Below, one piece after another: positions 13,370-24,045 of a stretch of DNA of 64,000 nt. A model generated the notes under the pieces. It saw nothing but the letters and a program-made list of their open reading frames with translations, was not told where the DNA came from and made no database searches. Source of the stretch: Stictocephala bisonia (Eukaryota; Arthropoda; Insecta; Hemiptera; Membracidae); assembly GCA_035578905.1 (NCBI GenBank), contig JAQJVL010000247.1, forward strand, positions 434,001 through 498,000, written 5' to 3'. The first letter of the stretch is position 1, and each line of letters begins with the position of its first letter. The translations under genes and the position numbers were made by a program.

Positions 13370-13929
13370 TTTCAATAATAAACTCTATTACTATTTTAAG
13401 AGCAATAAATGTAGTTAAAACATGAAAAATTTATTTAAAAAATGAACTAATTTTACACAAAACCTAAAATTAAAATTGAATATTACTTGTATACAAATCT
13501 TAGTGATTTCTTTATTTCGAATTTTGCTTATTTATAACTAATCTAAATGATAACATTTTCTAGTATTTTACGTAATTATTTTATATTTAGTATTTTTGTA
13601 ATTATTAATAGAATTGAAATTACAAGCACATTATTCGTATAATTTTAATACATTCTGGTCAGTTAGTAATTTGTTTTATATTGTAATTGTTTATACTTTT
13701 TTTTTTATAAACTTATGTACATTGAACCAATTTTGAAAAATATTGTAAAGAAAAGATTTAATGAATAACATAATACACTTGATTTTTTAACCATGAAATA
13801 TAACTTGTATTCTATTATTATTTAATACTAAATATTTATTTTGAGAAATAAACTGAAACTTTGGAGATGAAATATGAAGAAACATAAATGAAGGCGAAAA
13901 TAACCTGAAGAAATCTTTCTTTCTAAATA

Positions 13930-14091
13930 AACAAACCACCATGGCTAAACAAACGACCATGGCTAAACAAACGACCATTGCTAAACAAACGACCATGGCT
14001 AAACAAACCACCATGGCTAAACAAACCACCATGGCTAAACAAACCACCATGGCTAAACAAACCACCGTGGCTAAACAAACCACCGTGGCAA
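13930..14091. repeat. 18-bp minisatellite, 9 units (copy 3)
   Basis: Nine units with private variants: ACGACCATGG in units 2-4 and ACCACCGTGG in the last two. These show independent drift in this copy. Confidence 0.93.
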
Positions 14092-16660
14092 AACCGGAAG
14101 CTAAGCAGGGGAGATGATGAATGCTCTTCCAACCAGGTTTAATCTCTTCTTATGATATCTTTTTTAAGTTAAATATCTTTAATCTCTAAAATGACAATGC
14201 AACCACAATTTCAATTGTTACATTAGTAAATTATTTTGAAATTGATTTGATGCCTATACTGCAATGATTTCGTTTAAACATACAACTTCCCAGTCATACT
14301 TTTAAAAAAGGTGGTTTCGGAACTCTGTGTTTTCAAAATAAACGGTAATAGAGGTAATAGATACTAATTTAATAAGTTTTACTCTCTAATACAATCACTG
14401 ATGATTATGAATTAATTAAATTAAAATTTCTTTATCTAAACAGATCTCTTAGCTCAAGGTTATTTATAGGAAACACCATAAAGCATAGAACATATCAAGT
14501 CTCTTTGTTAAACAGGCAAATCTTTTAACGTACTAATCAAACTTATTTAACTTGTTTGCCTCTGAATAGGTTTACTCTTAGGCATTTTTGGAGCAAGAGA
14601 CAAGGAGATAAACTCGGTTAACAAGCGATTCATCGGTCTTTTTATAAGTTTAAAAACCAGTTTTCGACTTGCGTTAAAGATATGTAGTACAACAAGACTT
14701 ACGCAACTAAAAATGGACTTATAGATAAGTAAATTGTAAAAAAGTGTAAAAAATAGGGGTGTATTCAAAAAAAGATCTTAAGAGGGAACAAACCTTTCCC
14801 TTATATTTCCTTATTTAATTTGAACGCTGTACGTGTCAAGTATTAATAAAATTAAAGTTTGATTCCCCTAATTCTAGAGGAAAATATCTGTTAATTAATA
14901 ATAATTGCTTAGAACAATTACAAAACAATCACCCCACCCCATGAGCAAGGCAACCGTATAACTACAATAAACTTAGTTATTTATTTGGTAGAAAGAGAAC
15001 GAAAGCTTTTGGTAAGATTACATTTTTGGTTATTGTATTTTAGTTTTTGAATATACAGTGATTTGAGAAATATATTTAATAAAAGTAAAAAAATAACAAT
15101 AATAATAAACAGAAATGTGTTATTCAAATTCTTTCTTAAAAAAAAGTACAATTAATTTCAAAGCAGTTTTGTATCATCACTCTAGCCAATGGCTATTTGA
15201 GTGAAAAACTTAATATAAACAAACCTTTACAGATACATTGTTAAAAGAAGTATAAGTATAGATTATTTTATATATTATTAATACTACTTTTACATTTAGT
15301 GGGAACAGTTTTGTATACAGTATATCTCATAACAACAACACAAAAAATATTATGTCTATAATCAGTTAACAAATTAAGAAATAAACTAAACAGCAGTTTA
15401 AATAACTATATAAAGTAATAAAAGAGTTTTATGAGCAAGATAACAAGGTGGTTGTGGAGTAGAATAGATGGTGGCCCATTTAATAAATGGGTCAATAAAA
15501 TAATTAGCTCAATAAAGATCCCAAGTTAACATGAGAATGTAAATTTCAAAGTGTTGTCGAATAGTGTAATCTAAACCTAGGCCTTCCATTATTTGAATAA
15601 AATTTATTTGGAATAAAGTTTATGTAGAAAAACAAACGGTTATAATTTAGGATATAGGATTTTGGATCCATAGGGTTTGTCTAAGATTAGCCTAACTGTA
15701 ATATGTTTGTAAAATTCAATTTATATTGTATGGATTTTTCTGTAAATGATAACGGAGTTACCATAAACTATAACTTTAGTAATAAATCATGAAAATCAGT
15801 AAAATTATAACTATTAAACTTTAATTATAACTGGTGTACTCGTCCTTGTCCATCTTCTTTAAAAAAAAGCTTAAATCATTCTAATAATATGGAAATATAA
15901 GAGGAGCACTGCTTAATGTTAATGGATATAAATGAGACTATCATCCTTGATAAAGATATATGAAGTTAGGGAATGATTATGATTACGATGAGAGTAAATA
16001 AATTGTGACTGATGCCAAAAAATGAATTTCGTGTCTATATCGTCAAGGATACTCGTTAACAACGAAAGAATTAAAATAAAAAAATTACAAAAACAAACAT
16101 ACTTCAAATTAAATCAAATTCATTTCTAGAAATATTTGTGCTTTTGGGGAAAAATTATCGGAAAATTAACTTGGAGTAAAGAAGGTAAGCAATAAGAAGG
16201 AAAATACGTTTCGGAAGGAATAAAAAGCGATTTAATCAATTCAAATAAGGCGGCATTCAGTTTGATAAAGGTTGTAAATCTAAGACGTCACCCTTGAGGC
16301 TTAACACTCTCCTGTAACCCCCAGGGTTGGCGACCGGAAGGCTGAGGAAAATATAAAACTGGAACGTTTAGCATCTGCTTCTTTCTTAGCAATAAGTGAG
16401 ATTCCAGATCCAACATTTAGCTTATTTAAACTTTTAATTAAGATTTTAGTTGATTTATATTGTACTTATTTCACATAATGTAAGCCAATACATAAATGAT
16501 TTCAAAGAACTAGCACAAACTTTCCCCCATATTAAACACTAAAAAATCAAAAACTGAAAATTACCAGTTTGATTCCCAAGTATGTTTTTTTGCCATATCT
16601 AAAAAACTAGTCAAGTTAGAGACATGCAGTTTTTCTAAAATATTTCGAATGGTAATTCAC

Positions 16661-16729
16661 ATTTTTCCTGAAAATGTAATTAAAATAGTTTATTATTAAT
16701 TAAAGAAAATTTTACTTTTGTATGTTTTT
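16661..16729. other. unique AT-rich flank after the triplication
   Basis: Begins directly after the shared unit end. Nothing else is recognised. Confidence 0.5.
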
Positions 16730-17015
16730 TGCCCATAAAAATAACTAAAATTTCATAAAAGTAAAAAAAAAAAAAAAAAAAACGGTCTGGATATAATGGC
16801 TTTTATACCAAATTTCACAAAATTTTGTCCATCCATTTGGTTTACAGCGAAGTGCACATACACACAGACAGACGCACATACGGACATACATCCAAATATA
16901 TATTTAAAAAAAACACTTTTTTGAGTTCAGGGGACCCTTAAATGGATTTTTTGATCAACTTGTAAAATATTTTTTTGGACGATCACAATACTTTATCTAT
17001 GCTAACGCATATGGG
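16730..17015. repeat. candidate transposon-derived noncoding segment
   Basis: The stretch combines a long A-run (near 16765-16782), a CACACAGACAGACGCACATA tract, and a GGGACCCTTAAATGG segment before more A/T runs. Similar ACACAGACAGACG-type tracts are common in noncoding ends of arthropod transposons. I see only one copy in this window and no terminal repeats, so the call rests on resemblance alone. Confidence 0.35.
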
Positions 17016-17768
17016 AGAAAGTAAAATATAATAATACAAAGTTTATAAATAGTATGAATTGTTACGAGGGTGAAAGGGAATAATATGGTTGATTATTGGA
17101 AATAGAGTCCAGCAGAAGTAGTATAAAATAAGACAATCGAGCCAGAGGTTCGATCAAGACGGCGGTGAAGTAATGTCAGCTACGGAAGGGTTCGTCATAG
17201 GGTGGTAGTTCTAATGAGGGCGACTTGTTCAGTAAAATTTGGTCTAGGAATACCCCTTCCGATTACTTTAAGGATGAATTATAAACTATAACTGTTATCC
17301 AACTCGCATGCGTTGTAACCTGACAGGGCGTAGAATATGTGATGGATATGCGGAATCGTAGATTTATTTTCTTAAATTATTAGTTCTTCCATTATGAAAC
17401 AGCTGGTGCAAGAGATAAAATATTTAATCAAGTTTTATTTTTTACCTGATTATTGGTATATCTAGTAAAGAGGAAACACAAATTTTCGAGTAAATTTACC
17501 TTGTAAAATAAAGTAAATAATGAACGAACAAGTTTTCAAAGTAGCCTATAATTTTATAAATAGTTAAGACTTGTTATAAATATTTTCCATTGTATAAATG
17601 TAAAATTAGTTTTTCTTTACAGTAATACAGGAGCATAACGATATTTTTGTTCGGCAACTATGCATTGTTGAACGCCTATATCAACAATGAACCATTAAAA
17701 TCAGCGGAGGATAAAGTAAGCAATCACAATATTAATTAATTCATCAGATACTAGTTGCAACACATGTT
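17016..17768. other. no recognised feature
   Basis: Moderately AT-rich. A GAGGTTCGATC stretch near 17147 resembles a pol III B box, but no A box or tRNA-like fold accompanies it. Confidence 0.4.
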
Positions 17769-17919
17769 ATAAATAAATAAATAAATAAAAATGCCTTTAT
17801 TTACAAGCGTTTCTCAGTACATAACTGTTTTACAGAACAACTCAAGTCAATGGCCTTAATACTAAGAAATAAATATTAAAAACTAAGAACAGTGCAAGTT
17901 AAAATTAAGGTATAATACA

Positions 17920-17920
17920 T

Positions 17921-17965
<45 letters not shown>
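17920..17965. repeat. (CA)n(TA)n microsatellite
   Basis: A short CA stretch runs into an uninterrupted TA stretch inside the 3' UTR of LINE A. Confidence 0.9.
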
Positions 17966-17968
<3 letters not shown>

Positions 17969-18038
17969 TTACAAAGAAACACAAAGACTTAAAATTACAA
18001 TATACTATTTGGCTACGAAAAGCTCTTTAATTTTACTC

Positions 18039-19791
18039 TTAAATGAGCGTATAGTACATGATTTGATGGTACAATTTAGGGCCGAAATAAGAAAAACTCC
18101 GTCTCCCAACTTCTAAACGGACCTTAGGGAAATGGAGCAAATTTGCATGGCGTGTACTACGCTGCGAGACCTCTTCCCGGTGTAACAGCCTTTCGCTTAA
18201 GTACTGTGGCTCACTGTGTGACAGTACCTTGTGAGTCATGCAGCAAGTTAGAATCCTGCATACGGTCTCCATTGGCAGTAAACCAACAGCCTCTCGAAAA
18301 GGAGAAACATGATCAAAACGTCTCAAATTGAAAATGAAACGGACTGCAGAGTTTTGAAGCTTTTGAATTCGCTCCATATCTCCACACGAGATGCTGTTAC
18401 CGTATGCAGGGTAGCAGTAGTAAAATACTGACAAAATCAGTGACTGCATTATGTGAAACTTAGCGGATTCTGGTAGCAGTTCTCTAAAACGATACAGACC
18501 TCTCAGCCTACCTAGTGCACGTTGTGCAGAGTAAGTGACATGCTCAGTGAAAGTCAGGTCATTGTCTAGCACGACACCGAGAGTTTTGACTTTGCCGCTT
18601 ACAGCCAAGCTTACACCACTGAGCATGATCTCAATGTCCCTTGAGCTAAGGGACTGCACCAGAGTCTGAGGGGCAAAATGGAGAACGGTACACTTGTCTA
18701 TATTGAGTTTTAGGCTATTATTTACGGACCAGGTGGTAATGCTTTCAAGATCCGAATTAATTAGCATGAAGGCCTCCTCAATTGAGCCAGGCTCGTATGA
18801 CAAGTGTAGCTGACAATCATCTGCATACAAATGAGCAGTGCAGCTTTGTACACATTCGGGCAGGTCACATGTGTACAAATTGAAAAGTATAGGACCAAGA
18901 CAGCTACCCTGAGGTACACCTCGATGTCTATTAAGAGGAATGGATGTCTCACATCCCAGCTTTGTAACCTGGCTTCTATTTTCAAGGTATGACTTCACCC
19001 ACTCGATAGCATCTGCACCAAAGCCACAAAAATTCATTTTCGCAGCCAGCAACTTTTGGTTCATGGAATCAAAGGCTTGAGAATAATCAAGCAGAACCAG
19101 TGAACTGTATCTTCCATTATCTTTACTATCAAACAGGTCACTAAATAAGTTTACCAGGGCAGTGCATGTGCTATGGCTTTTCCTGAACCCAGATTGTGTT
19201 TTCGGCAAAATATTTTCTTTGTCCATATATTCTACAATCTGTCGAGTTACAACTTTTTCTAATATCTTTGACATCGCAGGCAGTATCGAGATGGGTCTTA
19301 ATTGTTGGACACTTTTAGGGGCTGTCACTTTCGGTATGGGATGCACAATGCTCGACTTCCAGCTCTGAGGAAACACCCCACTCAACAGGGACTCATTTAT
19401 GAGGTGTGTAATCGCATCCAGAACGTAAGGACTCACGGCTTTTATCTTTTGTATTGATAGTTTATCGCTACCAACCGCTCTTGATGTTATCTCGTCCATG
19501 GCTGATTGTACAACTTCATTAGTGACGGGCGTAAATGTAAATTCTGTCATCAGACCATTCCTCCTGTTTGTTTTGAAAAAATGTATGTCTTGTTCACTGA
19601 CTGGTTCTGCCACCCCCATTTCAACAAAGTATTTATTTATGTCATCTATATTGGTATAGGCAGGAATTGTTTCTCTCTTTCCACTATCAACAATATCACA
19701 CTGCTTCAGACAACTCCAGAAGTCTTTAGAAGTTTTCTGTGAGCTAAGTTTGTCATTAAAGTAGACATTAAAGTAATGTTCTACCAGTCTT
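18039..19791 (-). CDS. reverse transcriptase of LINE A, 5'-truncated and frameshifted at the C-terminus
   Basis: This encodes an RNA-directed DNA polymerase of a CR1/Jockey-like non-LTR retrotransposon. From the first Met at 19619 it runs 526 codons, and the frame stays open upstream to about 19791, adding ETIPAYTNIDDINKYFVE-type linker sequence. Visible RT motifs are LRPISILPAMSKILEK (about residues 107-122), LDYSQAFD (177-184, first catalytic Asp), GVPQGS (234-239) and YADD (265-268). The tail has the RFIFNLRRFDHVSPF motif shared with LINE C. The endonuclease is missing through 5' truncation. The C-terminus is broken: after FGPKLY the frame shifts at about 18065-18075, and the expected ending (IKSC...ELFVAK) is readable in another frame to a stop at 18005-18007. 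It is not expected to be active. Confidence 0.92.
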
Positions 19792-19795
19792 TAGG

Positions 19796-20218
19796 AGAAT
19801 TAGGAAAGAAAAACTTCAATAAAGTTAATATTGTAATAACTATGCTTAGTTACAATCCAAGCATTTGAAAGTTACTTTACCATTTCCAAAAAAAATATTA
19901 TAACAATTGTGCTAGATGTATATGCATTTAATTTTTTACTTGCTGTTTGGCATTGTCAAACAGTGTTACTACTTTTAACAACTATTTTATATATTTGAAA
20001 ATATTTATAATTTATTTGTAGTTGTATGAAATGGTCTTCCCTCTAGCTGAACGTTCATGCAGCATTTCAGTCCCTTAAGGATCTCGAAAGCCTTCCCTTA
20101 CTTACTAAATTTTTTAAACTTTTTTTACATTAAATATTATATTAAAACATAGTGTAGATATTGAGTTTGACCATACAGCAAGAGCTGATGTTGTTTCCAA
20201 CAGTGTTATTTAGTTATT
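19796..20218. other. no recognised feature
   Basis: AT-rich DNA between LINE A and the SINE-like repeat. I see no ORF or repeat match. Confidence 0.4.
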
Positions 20219-20670
20219 ACACTGGTGGCGCAGTGCTGTAACTCAGCTACTTGGGGAAAAAGTGTTTGGGAGATTGTAGGCGATAGATTCCATGCTCGGT
20301 TCTCTTAATACCGACACGGGGTCCGCTTAATGGTTGTCATCAACTTAAACACTACTAGAGAAGTCTGGAGTGTCCGTGTTGAATGGTAGTCAAGGTTCGG
20401 ATGTTTTGTAGGGGAGAGAACTGAGTGTCAGACTTGTGAGTTAGCTGAAAATCAGACCAACACTACGTGGTTCGGATTCCACGTAAAGCTGTAGGTCCCA
20501 TAGTTGCCCTGGTTATTGGGCTATTAATAAATAGTCCTTTCTGAGCTAAGCCGAACTCAGATAGTAACAATGACTACACTCGTTCATCTATACTCATCAC
20601 ACTCATTCACTCCTCATATTCGCCCATATCTCTACGATCGACGTCTTAGAGATGAATAATGAATAATAAT
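20219..20670 (+). mobile_element. SINE-like repeat family D, copy 1
   Basis: About 450 bp, starting at CACTGGTGGCGCAGTG and ending in an AATGAATAATAATA tail. It aligns along its length with 61435-61880 (same strand), and its 3' half aligns with 46795-47025 (opposite strand). Shared landmarks are CAGCTACTTGGGGAAAAAGT, CTCTTAATACCGACA, TTAGCTGAAAATCA, CCACGTAAAGCTG and GTAACAATGACTACACTCG. GGTTCGGATTCC (near 20464) resembles a pol III B box and TGGCGCAGTGCTG a weak A box, but they lie about 240 bp apart, so tRNA ancestry is uncertain. There is no ORF. Confidence 0.85.
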
Positions 20671-20961
20671 ACTTACACAATTAACCAGTATGTAGAATAT
20701 GGCACAACCCACTGCCCTACGTTGGTAGTTTGTTATATTGAAGAATGTACCTGAATATTACAAACATATTGTACAAGATGTACTATACACGAGCACTGTA
20801 CGGATATACATAAGTGATCGACTTGAAGCAGATGCACGTCTTGATAATCGAGTGAGAATTATGGAGTTTAATCTCCTAGAGATGGAGAATACAGCGTGCT
20901 CTTGTTTCAGAAGTGACCTCATTCCAATGTCAGTACCGAATGTAATCAAATTTTATTTCAT
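20671..20961. other. no recognised feature
   Basis: Short spacer between the SINE-like repeat and the 3' tail of LINE B. The short ORFs on both strands overlap one another and resemble nothing I know. Confidence 0.4.
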
Positions 20962-20987
20962 GACATAAGACATAAGACATAAGACAT
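20962..20987 (-). repeat. 3' terminal (ATGTCTT)n tail of LINE B
   Basis: Three to four units of the heptamer directly follow AATAAATGTCTT on the minus strand. This marks the 3' end of the element. Confidence 0.85.
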
Positions 20988-21112
20988 TTATTTCCAATTA
21001 GAATACAATGATGTACATAGGAATTGTCATTAATGATACATCCATCTGGAACAATACTTAATCAATAATAATATTCTAAAAATGTATTAATTAGTCCTAG
21101 TAAGTACAAAGT

Positions 21113-21420
21113 TTAAAATAATGGCCCTATTTCAGCATTCATGAACTCTTCTATTGAGTAAAAAGCGCTATCCATCAAAAGCCTCTTGACCTTCCTTAAA
21201 AATGATTTATCAAAATTGATGATTGTATTTTCTTTTATGAACTTATTTATTATTCTGCATGTTGTGTAATAAGTAGACCGCTCAAATTTACTGGTGCTGT
21301 GAGATGGGTAGTATATATAATGCTGTCTTGTGTTATAATTTGAATTATAAGGATTGCCAAATTTATTTTTATTTTTAATGTAATATTTACAAATTTCAAA
21401 AACGTATAGGCTTGGAAGTG
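21113..21420 (-). pseudogene. C-terminal remainder of LINE B ORF2 in a shifted frame
   Basis: Beyond the premature stop at 21421, the sequence stays coding-like in a neighbouring frame. It runs from the homopolymer at 21494-21500 to a stop at 21113-21115, about 125 codons. It begins AIRILFKKPLRYHCRS, the expected sequence after a LINE KIQKK motif, and ends NAEIGPLF. The tail lacks any zinc-knuckle pattern that I can see. It was separated from ORF2 by loss of one A, or by a base-calling error in the run. Confidence 0.85.
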
Positions 21421-24000
21421 TTAAGATTTTCCTTGATATAAATTCTGATCTACAATGATATCTGAGTGGCTTTTTGAATAATATCCTAATAGCTTTTTTT
21501 GTATTTTGAAAATCCTGTTAAAATGTTCTGCTCCCGTGCTTCCCCAAACGACTAATCCATAAGTAGCTAAACTTTGAAAATTAGAAAAATAGACTCTTTT
21601 AATTACATCATCAGATACACAATTAGATAAAACTTTCAGAGAAAAACAAACTGAATTAAGTCTTTTAGCCAAATAGTCAATATGCTTATAAAATGTTAAT
21701 TGTGGGTCTATATAAATGCCAAGGAATTTAGTAAATGGTTGTACGGTCAGATTTGTGTAGGGAGGAAATTTCAAATTAGATTTTGAAAAGTCTATTATAT
21801 GCGTTTTTGAAGGATTCAATTTTAGACCGTTGGCACCAAACCAATTATTTAAGCCCTCTAAACATTCAGTTACTCTACTGGACAGACACTGTGGAGTGAC
21901 GCTCCTCACTAGGGCTGAGGTGTCATCTGCATATTGCCATATATTGGCCATATTTACTTTTGAGTAAGAAGGAAGATCGGCCATAAAGATGATGAATAGT
22001 ATTGGCCCACAAATAGATCCTTGAGGACACCCCACAAGACTTTTTTTCCAGTGTGAGTAATACGTTCCTTTTTCGTCGTCAACAATTACTCTCTGATATC
22101 TGTCACTAAAGTATGAACTAAACAATTTTTTCGAAATACCACGAATACCATATCTGTCCATTTTTTCAATCAAGATACTTCTACTCATAGTATCGAAGGC
22201 TTTCGTTAAGTCGCAAAAGACGCCCGCTGACGGCAGCCTGCTTTCAAGTCCATTGTGAACCATATCAGTGAATTTAAGTATTGCGTCGACAGTGGCTAAG
22301 TTTTCCCGGAACCCATACTGTTCTTTATTGATTATATTATGTTTTGCAAGAAATGGGAGCAATCGATTTAAAATTAAACGTTCCAATATATTGGAAAAAA
22401 TTGGCTGTAAAGATATAGGGCGGAAATTATCAAGATCAGTATCATTTTTCTTTTTAATAGGTTTTATGACCGAATATTTGGCCAATTTTGGAAACACCCC
22501 TAAGGAAAGTGAATAATTGAAAATGTAAGTTAAGTGAGGTGCAATGATGGTTGATATATGCTTGACAAGGAACATCGGAATTTCGTCCCATCCTGCCGAC
22601 CTTTTATTTTTAACCTTGCTGATAACAGAAACTACTTCACTGGTTTGGATTGGCCATAGGAACAGTGTTTCCTCTACCTTGTTACGGTACTCTTCGCAGG
22701 ATTTCATTGCGGCATTTAAGTTTGGGGACAAACTCAATCTATCCCTGACGGTAAGGAAGTGTTTGTTTAATAAATTAGCTGCCTCCGCTCCTAACTTAAT
22801 CAATCTATTACTATCTTTAATCTGTAATTTATCTAACATCACACTAGTATTAGGTTTCCCAAGTTCATTATTGATAATCTGCCAAGAGGCCCTTGATACA
22901 TTGTCAGCTAATTTTATTTTATTATTATTATACATAAGTTTTGCCATTTTAGTCACTTTTCTTAACTTATTTTTACATATTGTATATTTGTTTTTTAGAC
23001 TTGAATTATAAGGGTTGTGTTTTTGCAATACATGTAGGTTTCGTTTTTCAATACTTAGTTTAATAATATCATTAGACACCCATTCTTTTCTGGTAGATTT
23101 TAATTTTTTTATGAACGATCGTTTAGGAAAGTATTTGTTAAAATGTAATAAAAACGTCTCTAAAAATATTCTGTACAAGTCATTAACAAAAGAAATATCA
23201 CAATCACTGTTAGACACAGCATACAGTGCAGACCAGTTTTCCTCATTTAGGCTGTTGTGGAACAGCAAAATACTATTGTTAGTAAATTGTCTACAAGTAG
23301 ATATTCGTTTATGTGTTGTGTTGTTTATATTAAATTTCACCAGCACAGCTGAATGGTCGGATAAGCCAGGGTCAATTACATTAGAATTTGAAATTTTTAT
23401 ATTTATATTACAAAATATGTGGTCTATACAACTAGAGGAACTACTCGTCACCCTAGTTGGGACATTTATACATGAAATTAGGCCATATGAATTAATCACG
23501 TCTTGTAACTGTGTTGAATATTTACTATCCTTCAAAGTGTCAATGTTAAAATCCCCACCTAATATTAATTTCTTTTTTGAGTTGTTTGTATTTTTTGAAA
23601 CATTTTCCAGTAAATTTGTTAACTGAGTAAAAAATTGTTCATAATTCTTTGAATCTGGAATTCTATAAACGCATAGTATTAAGTAAGTATCATAATTTAA
23701 TTTTATTTCAGCGGCACAGACTTCAAAGGTTTGTTGGATAGCAAACTGTTTATATTCTATCATGTCAGATGCAAATGGCATTAATTCGCTGCTTAAGAGA
23801 ATGCAGGAGCCTCCACGATTGCGCGACTCTCTGAAATAACCGGAAACATAGCATAGACTGCTCCTATTTAAGTATTCTTTGTTTTCAAACTTTAGCCAAT
23901 GTTCGGTCATTAACAATATTTTTAAGGGCGAAGTGTTTTGTGTTAAAAATACGTCGAGTTCCTCTAGTTTATTATAAACCCCTTGAATATTATAATTCAC
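21421..24000 (-). CDS. LINE B ORF2: APE-type endonuclease plus reverse transcriptase
   Basis: This is the retrotransposition enzyme: it nicks target DNA and primes reverse transcription there. The 859 codons counted from 24000 start with GTG, not ATG. The frame is open upstream to a stop near 24107 with no ATG. Endonuclease motifs: NYNIQG (2-7), catalytic Glu in LLMTEHWL (E33), YRIPD (112-116), LILGGDFNID (145-154) and the terminal GLSDHSAV (212-219). RT motifs: FRPISLQPIFSNILER (526-541), FCDLTKAFD (595-603), GCPQGS (657-662) and YADD (690-693). The first ATG (residue 31) lies after the first endonuclease motif, which argues for synthesis by frameshifting from ORF1. A 1-nt loss in an A-run (21494-21500) replaces about 125 C-terminal residues with a short aberrant tail. 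Confidence 0.95.
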   Translation of the reverse strand: MNYNIQGVYNKLEELDVFLTQNTSPLKILLMTEHWLKFENKEYLNRSSLCYVSGYFRESRNRGGSCILLSSELMPFASDMIEYKQFAIQQTFEVCAAEIKLNYDTYLILCVYRIPDSKNYEQFFTQLTNLLENVSKNTNNSKKKLILGGDFNIDTLKDSKYSTQLQDVINSYGLISCINVPTRVTSSSSSCIDHIFCNINIKISNSNVIDPGLSDHSAVLVKFNINNTTHKRISTCRQFTNNSILLFHNSLNEENWSALYAVSNSDCDISFVNDLYRIFLETFLLHFNKYFPKRSFIKKLKSTRKEWVSNDIIKLSIEKRNLHVLQKHNPYNSSLKNKYTICKNKLRKVTKMAKLMYNNNKIKLADNVSRASWQIINNELGKPNTSVMLDKLQIKDSNRLIKLGAEAANLLNKHFLTVRDRLSLSPNLNAAMKSCEEYRNKVEETLFLWPIQTSEVVSVISKVKNKRSAGWDEIPMFLVKHISTIIAPHLTYIFNYSLSLGVFPKLAKYSVIKPIKKKNDTDLDNFRPISLQPIFSNILERLILNRLLPFLAKHNIINKEQYGFRENLATVDAILKFTDMVHNGLESRLPSAGVFCDLTKAFDTMSRSILIEKMDRYGIRGISKKLFSSYFSDRYQRVIVDDEKGTYYSHWKKSLVGCPQGSICGPILFIIFMADLPSYSKVNMANIWQYADDTSALVRSVTPQCLSSRVTECLEGLNNWFGANGLKLNPSKTHIIDFSKSNLKFPPYTNLTVQPFTKFLGIYIDPQLTFYKHIDYLAKRLNSVCFSLKVLSNCVSDDVIKRVYFSNFQSLATYGLVVWGSTGAEHFNRIFKIQKKLLGYYSKSHSDIIVDQNLYQGKS

Positions 24001-24016
24001 TATTGTAAGTTCAGAT

Positions 24017-24045
24017 TTACTCTTATTAGAGTTTATCCTAAAAAA
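24017..24045 (-). promoter_or_regulatory. candidate -1 ribosomal frameshift signal, ORF1 to ORF2
   Basis: In the ORF1 frame the minus strand reads GAC AAT TTT TTA GGA TAA. It contains the heptamer T TTT TTA (24039-24045), the same slippery sequence used at HIV-1 gag-pol. After a 6-nt spacer comes ACTCT-AATA-AGAGT, a 5-bp stem with a 4-nt loop. Slipping back one base at the heptamer enters the ORF2 frame, which is open through the endonuclease. No ATG lies in that frame between the preceding stop (about 24107) and ORF2. The stem is weak, so a larger downstream structure may contribute. Function is inferred. Confidence 0.75.

Larger units (their letters stand above)
11741..16660. repeat. 4.9-kb tandem unit, copy 3
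   Basis: Third copy (4920 bp). It ends at TTCGAATGGTAATTCAC, after which unique DNA begins, so this is the ancestral right flank. Its last third (about 15100-15950) has clearly more substitutions against copies 1 and 2 than those have against each other. Internal landmarks: (TA)16 at 12750-12781, 30-bp array at 13070-13369 and 18-bp array at 13930-14091. Confidence 0.92.
17769..19795 (-). mobile_element. 5'-truncated non-LTR retrotransposon (LINE A)
   Basis: On the minus strand the element runs from about 19795 to 17769 and ends in AATAAAGGCAT followed by a (TTTA)n-type tail (plus-strand TAAATAAATAAATAAATAAA). The 5' truncation falls upstream of the reverse transcriptase and removes the endonuclease. 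The 3' UTR contains a CA/TA microsatellite (17920-17965). The tail and the protein resemble LINE C at 49868-52125, so the two belong to related families. Confidence 0.9.

Noticed and set aside
22268..23626. Plus-strand ORFs of 82, 155 and 203 codons opposite LINE B ORF2
   Set aside because: Antisense shadows of a confirmed coding frame, with no recognisable motifs.
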